Translations under genes and position numbers: made by a program
Shown: piece after piece, positions 6,023 to 10,301 of the stretch
How the letters are laid out: each line of letters starts with the position of its first letter
Position numbering within the stretch: the first letter of the stretch is position 1
Notes under the pieces: model-generated
What the model was told of the DNA's origin: nothing
What the model saw: only the letters and a program-made list of their open reading frames with translations
Database searches by the model: none
Assembly: GCA_003696705.1 (NCBI GenBank)
Contig: RFGD01000234.1
Span: 1-10,301, forward strand
Length of the DNA: 10,301 bases
Direction: 5' to 3'
Source of the DNA: Alphaproteobacteria bacterium
GTDB lineage: Bacteria; Pseudomonadota; Alphaproteobacteria; Rhodobacterales; Rhodobacteraceae

Positions 6023-6090
6023 GTCCTGTTCCGTGTCGTTCCGGGTGCCTCGGGGACCCGCTTTCCGGCACCGATAGGGTCACGAAACAG

Positions 6091-6119
6091 GGCGGCCGGC
6101 AAGGGGAATGGGGGCCGCC
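6091..6119 (-). terminator. Possible intrinsic terminator after the pseudouridine synthase gene
   Basis: On the minus strand GGCGGCC (6113-6119) and GGCCGCC (6091-6097) form a perfect 7-bp GC stem with a 15-nt loop, followed by CTGTTTCG. It begins 54 nt after the pseudouridine synthase stop. The U run is short and the loop large, so the call is tentative. Confidence 0.35.
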
Positions 6120-6173
6120 GCTTTCCCGTCGGCGCAGGCCACCCGATCGCACATGCGCGCCCGGCGTCGCGGC

Positions 6174-7013
6174 TCAGCCGGGTTTCCGGCGACTGACGCG
6201 GCGGCCGGCGCCGCGGTCCTTGCCGCCCTTCCCCGCGGCGGGTGCGTCAAGCCCCAACTGGTCGCGGACCACTTTCCGCCGGACCTCCTCGACCGCGCCC
6301 TTCGGCAGGTCGCCAAGCTGGAACGGGCCGTAGGAGACGCGGATGAGGCGATTGACGACAAGGCCCACCGCCTCCATCGCGCGGCGGATCTCGCGGTTGC
6401 GGCCTTCGCGGATGCCGACGGTCAGCCATGCGTTCGCACCCTGCTGGCGATCAATGGTGACATCCATCGGCTTGAAACGCTCGCCGTCGATCTCGAGCCC
6501 CTTGCGCAAGGGCTCGAGCATCTCGTCCGTCGGCCGTCCCTTGACCCGGACGCGATACTTGCGGACCCAGCCGGTGCTGGGCAGTTCCAGCCGGCGCTTG
6601 ATCTCTCCGTCGTTGGTGAGAAGAAGAAGCCCCTCGGAATTGATGTCGAGCCGCCCGACCGGCATCACGCGCGGCATGTCGGGCGGGAGGATGTCGAAAA
6701 TCGTTTTCCGCCCCTTCTCGTCACGGGCCGTCGTGACGATGCCGGTGGGCTTGTAAAGCCGCCAGAGGCGCGGCGGTTCGGGGGCCGCGATCGGGCGTCC
6801 GTCGACCTCGATGCGGTCGTCCGGCCCGACGTTGAGCGCCGGTGAGGTGATGACGGTGCCGTTGACGCTGACGCGGCCGGCTTCGATCAGCCGCTCGGCC
6901 TCTCGGCGCGAGGCGACACCCGCGCGCGACAGGACCTTGGCAATACGCTCGGCCTTCCGGGGCGCAGATGTCTTCTCGGGGCCGGGTGTGCCGGCGGGGG
7001 ATTTCGTGCTCAT
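6174..7013 (-). CDS. rluB: RsuA/RluB-type 23S rRNA pseudouridine synthase
   Basis: This 279-residue enzyme has an N-terminal S4 RNA-binding domain (about residues 22-66, with RIAKVLSRAGVASRREAERL) and a C-terminal RsuA/RluB-type catalytic domain. The catalytic aspartate is D123 in VGRLDINSEGLLLLTNDG. Other family blocks are RLYKPTGIVTTARDEKGR and IREGRNREIRRAMEAVGL. The family converts a uridine to pseudouridine in rRNA; RluB acts on the 2605 region of 23S rRNA in E. coli. The RluB assignment within the family is likely but not proven. A basic Gly/Arg/Lys tail (about 259-279) probably adds RNA affinity. Two ATGs lie 6 nt apart (7019 and 7013). AAGGG directly abuts the first and sits 6 nt before the second, so I chose 7013. 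It is divergent from tadA. Confidence 0.92.
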   Translation of the reverse strand: MSTKSPAGTPGPEKTSAPRKAERIAKVLSRAGVASRREAERLIEAGRVSVNGTVITSPALNVGPDDRIEVDGRPIAAPEPPRLWRLYKPTGIVTTARDEKGRKTIFDILPPDMPRVMPVGRLDINSEGLLLLTNDGEIKRRLELPSTGWVRKYRVRVKGRPTDEMLEPLRKGLEIDGERFKPMDVTIDRQQGANAWLTVGIREGRNREIRRAMEAVGLVVNRLIRVSYGPFQLGDLPKGAVEEVRRKVVRDQLGLDAPAAGKGGKDRGAGRRVSRRKPG

Positions 7014-7019
7014 GGTCAT

Positions 7020-7024
7020 CCCTT
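7020..7024 (-). promoter_or_regulatory. Ribosome binding site that decides the pseudouridine synthase start
   Basis: AAGGG on the minus strand touches the ATG at 7019 but lies 6 nt before the ATG at 7013, the normal distance. This favours the start at 7013, which removes Met-Thr from the longer version. Confidence 0.6.
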
Positions 7025-7087
7025 ATCGCGGCAGCGCTCCGGGAAAAAGGGCTTGCGTGCCATCCGGCGGCCGCGCATCACGGGGGC

Positions 7088-7564
7088 ATGAGCCCGTTCC
7101 GAAGCTTCATGGAAGAGGCACTGGCCGAGGCGCGCGCGGCGGCCGAGCGCGCGGAAGTTCCCGTCGGCGCGGTTGTCGTCTCGCCGGCCGGCAAGGTGAT
7201 CGCCCGCGCCGGCAACCGCACCCGAGAGCTTTGCGACCCGACCGCCCATGCCGAGATCCTGGCGATCCGCGCCGCCTGCGCCCGCGTCGGAAGCGACCGG
7301 CTGCCCGGCCATGACCTCTACGTCACGCTCGAGCCGTGCCCCATGTGCGCCTCGGCCATCGCCCTTGCGCGCATCGCACGGCTCTACTACGGCGCGGCCG
7401 ACCCGAAATCCGGCGGCGTTGCGCATGGCCCCCGGATCTACACGCATCCGCAGCTGCATCACGTGCCCGAGGTCTATGACGGCATCCGCGCCGACGAGGC
7501 GGCGCGGCTCCTGCGGGCCTTCTTCGCCGAACGCCGCACCGGGACGGACCTGCCGGAAGGCTAG
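7088..7564 (+). CDS. tadA: tRNA-specific adenosine(34) deaminase TadA
   Basis: This 158-residue cytidine-deaminase-fold enzyme converts A34 to inosine in the wobble position of tRNA(Arg)(ACG), an essential step in most bacteria. The zinc site is complete: TAHAEI gives ligand H54 and proton-shuttling E56, and LEPCPMC gives ligands C84 and C87. N43 and DPKSGG (105-110) fit TadA, as does the C-terminal helix with HHVPEVYDGI just before it. Length is typical. The ATG at 7088 gives the normal N-terminus (MSPFRSFMEEAL). An in-frame ATG at 6968 would run into the divergent gene and adds residues of no family character. The ribosome site is weak (CACGGGGGC). The stop TAG lies in a CTAG shared with the opposite gene's stop. 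Confidence 0.95.
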   Translation: MSPFRSFMEEALAEARAAAERAEVPVGAVVVSPAGKVIARAGNRTRELCDPTAHAEILAIRAACARVGSDRLPGHDLYVTLEPCPMCASAIALARIARLYYGAADPKSGGVAHGPRIYTHPQLHHVPEVYDGIRADEAARLLRAFFAERRTGTDLPEG

Positions 7565-8253
7565 ACCTCGATGGGGACGAGCACTTCCGGTTCGATCACC
7601 TCGACCCCCGGAAGGCCGGCCTTCAGCGCCTCGGCCGACTGCTCGAGGATCGGGAACGTGCGGTAATGACATGGGATGACCGTCCTGAAGTTGAAGAACT
7701 TCCGGGCGGCGTAGGCGGCGCGGCGCATGTCCATGGTGAAATAGCCGCCGGCGCAAAGGATGCCGATGTCGGGCTCGTGCAGTTCGGCAAAAAGCGCCAT
7801 GTCGGCCATGACGTCCGTGTCGCCCGTGAAGTAGATGGTATGGCCTTCGCCTGCGATCATGTAGCCCGATTCCGTGCCCGTGTAGATCGGTCCTGTCCGG
7901 CCGGGCAGTGATGACGAATGCGCGGCGTTGACCATGGTCACGCGCGTCCCGCCCAGGTTCACGGTGCCGCCCTTGTTGAAGCCGATGCCCTCGATCCCCT
8001 CGGTGCTTTCCCACCATGTGACCAGGTCGTAGATGCCGGCGACCGGGATCCCGAGTTCGCGGGCGATGCCGACCGCGTCGGCGGTGTGGTCGGTATGCCC
8101 GTGCGAGACGAGGACGTGGGTCGCGCCCGCAATCGCCTCGGCCCGGCGCTCTTCGGGGAACATCGGGTTGCCGGTCAACCAGGGATCGACAAGGAGCACC
8201 TCGTCCCCGATTTCCAGGCGAAAGCCCGAATGTCCAAGCCAGATGATTCGCAT
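7561..8253 (-). CDS. UPF0173 metal-dependent hydrolase (metallo-beta-lactamase fold)
   Basis: This 230-residue protein is a complete small metallo-beta-lactamase-fold hydrolase of the UPF0173/YtkL type. Metal ligands are visible: HGHTDH (H51, H53, D55, H56), H112 in NAAHSS, D145 in FTGDTD and H196 in PCHYRTF. The N-terminus MRIIWLGHSGF is typical of the family, and family length is about 225-235. Its substrate is unknown; family members are predicted cytosolic hydrolases. The start at 8253 is well supported by GAGGAGGG a few nt upstream. It is divergent from gatC across 155 bp and convergent with tadA, overlapping that gene by 4 bp. The gatC neighbourhood is common in Rhodobacterales, but no functional link is known. 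Confidence 0.93.
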   Translation of the reverse strand: MRIIWLGHSGFRLEIGDEVLLVDPWLTGNPMFPEERRAEAIAGATHVLVSHGHTDHTADAVGIARELGIPVAGIYDLVTWWESTEGIEGIGFNKGGTVNLGGTRVTMVNAAHSSSLPGRTGPIYTGTESGYMIAGEGHTIYFTGDTDVMADMALFAELHEPDIGILCAGGYFTMDMRRAAYAARKFFNFRTVIPCHYRTFPILEQSAEALKAGLPGVEVIEPEVLVPIEV

Positions 8254-8285
8254 GATTCCCTCCTCGGCTTGTGTCGCGCAGGGAA

Positions 8286-8313
8286 AGTCTAGCAGATGGC
8301 GCCACAGGGGGAA
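8286..8313 (-). promoter_or_regulatory. Weak candidate promoter for the UPF0173 gene
   Basis: On the minus strand TTCCCC (8308-8313) and TAGACT (8286-8291) are spaced by 16 nt, with the gene start about 33 nt beyond the -10. The -35 is poor. It overlaps the left arm of a perfect 7-bp inverted repeat. Confidence 0.25.
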
Positions 8314-8328
8314 CGCCGGCTCGTTCCC
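8309..8328. repeat. Perfect inverted repeat GGGAACG-N6-CGTTCCC
   Basis: This 20-bp dyad with 7-bp arms (8309-8315 and 8322-8328) lies in the divergent intergenic region. Its size and symmetry suit a dimeric regulator. It overlaps the candidate -35 of the UPF0173 gene and shares one base with the next dyad. It is not the GTTC-N7-GTTC direct repeat used by alphaproteobacterial LexA. Confidence 0.5.
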
Positions 8329-8348
8329 GCCCGTTCGGCCTGCGGGCG
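8328..8348. repeat. Perfect inverted repeat CGCCCG-N9-CGGGCG
   Basis: A second dyad with 6-bp arms (8328-8333 and 8343-8348) adjoins the first and ends one base before the candidate gatC -35. In such GC-rich DNA a repeat of this size can arise by chance, so its weight comes mostly from its position. Confidence 0.35.
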
Positions 8349-8349
8349 C

Positions 8350-8378
8350 TTGCGGGGCGCGGCCGGGGGCGCTAAACG
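8350..8378 (+). promoter_or_regulatory. Candidate promoter for gatCA
   Basis: TTGCGG (8350-8355) and TAAACG (8373-8378) are spaced by 17 nt, placing the transcript start near 8385 and leaving a leader of about 24 nt before gatC. The spacing is ideal but the -10 matches only half the consensus. Confidence 0.3.
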
Positions 8379-8408
8379 CGGACGGGACCGGAAAACTGGA
8401 GAGACGCG

Positions 8409-8696
8409 ATGTCCATCGATCTGGAGACGGCCCGCCGCGTGGCGCATCTTGCGCGCATTGCCGTCGATGACGACGATCTGCCGGCGCTGGCCGGAGAATT
8501 CAATCGCATCCTCGGGTTCATCGAGCAGCTGAACGAGGTTGACGTCAAGGGCGTCGAACCCATGACCTCGGTCACGCCGATGCGCCTCAAGCGACGGCCC
8601 GACGTCGTCACCGACGGCGGGTATCCCGAAAAGATCCTGGCGAATGCACCCGACGCGCGCGAGGGCTTCTTCGCCGTGCCGAAAGTGGTGGAATGA
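8409..8696 (+). CDS. gatC: Asp-tRNA(Asn)/Glu-tRNA(Gln) amidotransferase subunit C
   Basis: This 95-residue protein is the small GatC subunit, which wraps around the GatA-GatB interface and stabilises the complex. The family pattern is clear: a helical start with TARRVAHLARIAV, then EFNRILGFIEQLNEVDVKGVEPMTSV, and the conserved LKRRPDVVTDGG segment leading to a C-terminal FFAVPKVVE. Length is typical. The ATG at 8409 is preceded by GGAGA with 7-nt spacing. The stop overlaps the gatA start (ATGA), so the two subunits are translationally coupled and made in matched amounts. Confidence 0.96.
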   Translation: MSIDLETARRVAHLARIAVDDDDLPALAGEFNRILGFIEQLNEVDVKGVEPMTSVTPMRLKRRPDVVTDGGYPEKILANAPDAREGFFAVPKVVE

Positions 8697-10189
8697 TGTC
8701 CGAACTTTCCCGACTGACGATTGCCGAGGCGCGCGACCGCTTGCGCAAGGCCGAGATCACGGCCGTCGAACTGGCAGAGGCATGCCTGTCCGAAATCGAG
8801 GCTGCCGAACCCCTCAACGCCTTCGTGACGACCACGGCCGAGAAGGCCCTTGACCAGGCGCGCGCGGCAGATGCCCGCCTGCGCGCCGGGGATGCCCCGG
8901 CCATGTGCGGCATTCCGGTCGGCGTCAAGGATCTCTTCTGCACGGAAGGCGTGCGCTCTCAGGCGGCATCCTTCATCCTGAACGGCTTCCTTCCGCCCTA
9001 CGAGTCGACCGTGACCCGCCAGCTCTGGGAAAGCGGGGCGGTGATGCTGGGCAAGCTGAACATGGACGAGTTCGCGATGGGCTCGTCGAACGAGACGAGC
9101 GTCTACGGGCCGGCCGTCAACCCCTGGCGGCGCCAGGGCGACGACACGGCGCTGACGCCGGGTGGCTCGTCGGGGGGCTCGGCGGCGGCGGTTGCGGCGG
9201 GGCTGTGCCTCGCGGCGACGGGAACCGACACGGGCGGCTCGATCCGCCAGCCCGCGGCGTTCACCGGCATCGTCGGGCTCAAGCCGACCTACGGGCGCTG
9301 CTCTCGGTGGGGGATCATCGCCTTCGCCTCTTCGCTCGACCAGGCGGGGCCGATGACCCGGACGGTGCGCGATGCGGCGATCATGCTTGGCGCCATGGCC
9401 GGCCACGACCCCATGGATTCGACAAGCGCCGACGTGCCCGTGCCCGACTTCGAGGCCGCGCTGACCGGCGACATCCGCGGCAAGCGCATCGGCATCCCGC
9501 GCGAATACCGCATGGACGGCATGCCCGCCGAGATCGAGGCGCTTTGGCAGAAGGGTGCCGAGATGCTGCGCGACGCCGGTGCCGAGGTGGTGGACATCTC
9601 GTTGCCGCACACGAAATACGCGCTGCCGGCCTATTACGTCATCGCCCCGGCCGAGGCGTCGTCGAACCTCGCACGCTATGACGGGGTGCGCTATGGCCAT
9701 CGTGCCAAGCTGGGCCCCGGCGACGGCGTGACCGAGATGTACGAGAAGACCCGCGCCGAGGGCTTCGGTGCCGAGGTGAAGCGCCGCGTCATGATCGGCA
9801 CCTACGTCCTGTCGGCGGGGTTCTATGACGCCTATTACAACCGGGCGCGGAAGGTACGGGCCCTCATCAAGCGCGACTTCGATCAGGTCTTCGACGCCGG
9901 GATCGACGCCATCCTGACGCCGACGACGCCGTCTTCGGCCTTCCCGATCGGCGCCATGGCAGATGCCGACCCGGTGCAGATGTATCTCAACGACGTCTTC
10001 ACGGTGACCGTGAACCTTGCCGGCCTGCCCGGCATCTCGGTGCCGGCGGGGCTCGACGCGGCGGGGCTTCCGCTCGGGCTTCAGCTCATCGGGCGGCCCT
10101 GGGCCGAGGGCGATCTTCTGAACGTCGCGGGCGTCATCGAGAAGGCTGCGGCCTTCGAGGCGGCGCCCCAGGTCTGGTGGAGGTCGTGA
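8693..10189 (+). CDS. gatA: Asp-tRNA(Asn)/Glu-tRNA(Gln) amidotransferase subunit A
   Basis: This 498-residue amidase-signature protein is the glutaminase subunit of GatCAB. It releases ammonia from glutamine and channels it to GatB, which amidates misacylated Glu-tRNA(Gln) or Asp-tRNA(Asn). The Ser-cisSer-Lys triad is intact: K79 in GVKDLF, S159 in PGGSSGGSA and the nucleophile S183 in TDTGGSIRQPA. The spacing of these residues equals that known for characterised GatA. Further family blocks are GKLNMDEFAMGSSNE and GLKPTYGRCSRWGI. Two adjacent ATGs (8693, 8696) both overlap the gatC stop; I list the first, and the second would remove one Met. gatB is not in the window and presumably lies beyond the following lipoprotein gene. 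Confidence 0.97.
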   Translation: MMSELSRLTIAEARDRLRKAEITAVELAEACLSEIEAAEPLNAFVTTTAEKALDQARAADARLRAGDAPAMCGIPVGVKDLFCTEGVRSQAASFILNGFLPPYESTVTRQLWESGAVMLGKLNMDEFAMGSSNETSVYGPAVNPWRRQGDDTALTPGGSSGGSAAAVAAGLCLAATGTDTGGSIRQPAAFTGIVGLKPTYGRCSRWGIIAFASSLDQAGPMTRTVRDAAIMLGAMAGHDPMDSTSADVPVPDFEAALTGDIRGKRIGIPREYRMDGMPAEIEALWQKGAEMLRDAGAEVVDISLPHTKYALPAYYVIAPAEASSNLARYDGVRYGHRAKLGPGDGVTEMYEKTRAEGFGAEVKRRVMIGTYVLSAGFYDAYYNRARKVRALIKRDFDQVFDAGIDAILTPTTPSSAFPIGAMADADPVQMYLNDVFTVTVNLAGLPGISVPAGLDAAGLPLGLQLIGRPWAEGDLLNVAGVIEKAAAFEAAPQVWWRS

Positions 10190-10301
10190 TGTCCGTTTTC
10201 GGCCTGCGCCCCGTGATCTCGGCCGTGGCCCTTGCGGCGCTTCTGGCGGGTTGCGCGACGGTGCCGAACTCGGCGCCCGATGCGCGGAAGTCGAGCTTCG
10301 A
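10189..10301 (+). CDS. Lipoprotein of unknown function, N-terminal part (cut by window edge)
   Basis: Thirty-seven codons are present. A basic residue near the start (R7) and a hydrophobic stretch lead to the lipobox LAGC (19-22) with C22 as the lipidation site and Ala at the next position, so an outer-membrane lipoprotein is plausible. The first mature residues (ATVPNSAPDARK) are low-complexity. The ATG overlaps the gatA stop (TGATG), and GGAGG sits 5 nt upstream inside the gatA end, so the start is well supported. The protein family cannot be told from this part. Confidence 0.8.
   Translation, partial: MSVFGLRPVISAVALAALLAGCATVPNSAPDARKSSF

Noticed and set aside
7016..8305. 429-codon open frame on the minus strand
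   Set aside because: It crosses the UPF0173 and tadA genes in another frame and is rich in Arg, Gly and His, as is typical of shifted GC-rich frames.
8309..8328. LexA box in the gatC divergent region
   Set aside because: GAAC and GTTC are present but in inverted orientation with 8-nt spacing. Alphaproteobacterial LexA uses the direct repeat GTTC-N7-GTTC, and the Gram-positive box has a shorter spacer.
8372..9700. 442-codon open frame on the minus strand
   Set aside because: It is the antisense shadow of gatC and gatA, which have intact catalytic residues and family length. Its product is Arg/His-rich without motifs.

Overview
The window is high-GC, tightly packed chromosomal DNA. The organism is probably an alphaproteobacterium, most likely of the Rhodobacterales (Rhodobacteraceae/Paracoccaceae type). 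This is inferred from the base composition, the DUF2927 lipoprotein, the gatC-gatA-lipoprotein order and the general style of the protein sequences; no rRNA or other taxonomic marker is present. I see no tRNA, rRNA, CRISPR array, insertion sequence, phage gene or integration site.

Left two thirds (positions 1-6022, all minus strand): a membrane and envelope stress cluster. Read in the direction of transcription it runs terC (TerC-family membrane protein), a 92-bp gap with a promoter-like sequence, a 30-residue predicted one-helix micropeptide, xpaC-like (5-bromo-4-chloroindolyl phosphate hydrolysis family), telA-like (toxic anion resistance family), a DUF2927 lipoprotein, an SPFH/'virion core' protein with a C-terminal GYF_2 domain, a cytochrome b561, and the start of a TFIIB-type zinc-ribbon protein cut by the window edge. 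From the micropeptide to telA the genes overlap or are 1 nt apart, and DUF2927 and SPFH follow after 18 and 47 nt, so these five look like one operon. The cytochrome b561 follows after 91 nt and may have its own promoter. TelA, XpaC and TerC families recur together in tellurite and envelope-stress contexts, and the SPFH and zinc-ribbon proteins are frequent partners of each other. How they work together here is inference.

Middle (6174-8253): housekeeping RNA-modification genes. An RsuA/RluB-type pseudouridine synthase (minus) is divergent from tadA (plus, tRNA adenosine-34 deaminase). tadA is convergent with a UPF0173 metallo-beta-lactamase-fold hydrolase (minus). The last two genes share the palindrome CTAG as their stop codons.

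Right end (8409-10301, plus strand): gatC and gatA, two subunits of the tRNA-dependent amidotransferase that makes Gln-tRNA(Gln) and/or Asn-tRNA(Asn). They are followed by the start of an unidentified lipoprotein gene whose ATG overlaps the gatA stop. gatB is not in the window. The 155-bp divergent region between the UPF0173 gene and gatC carries two perfect inverted repeats beside weak promoter-like sequences.

No stretch longer than about 155 bp lacks a gene.
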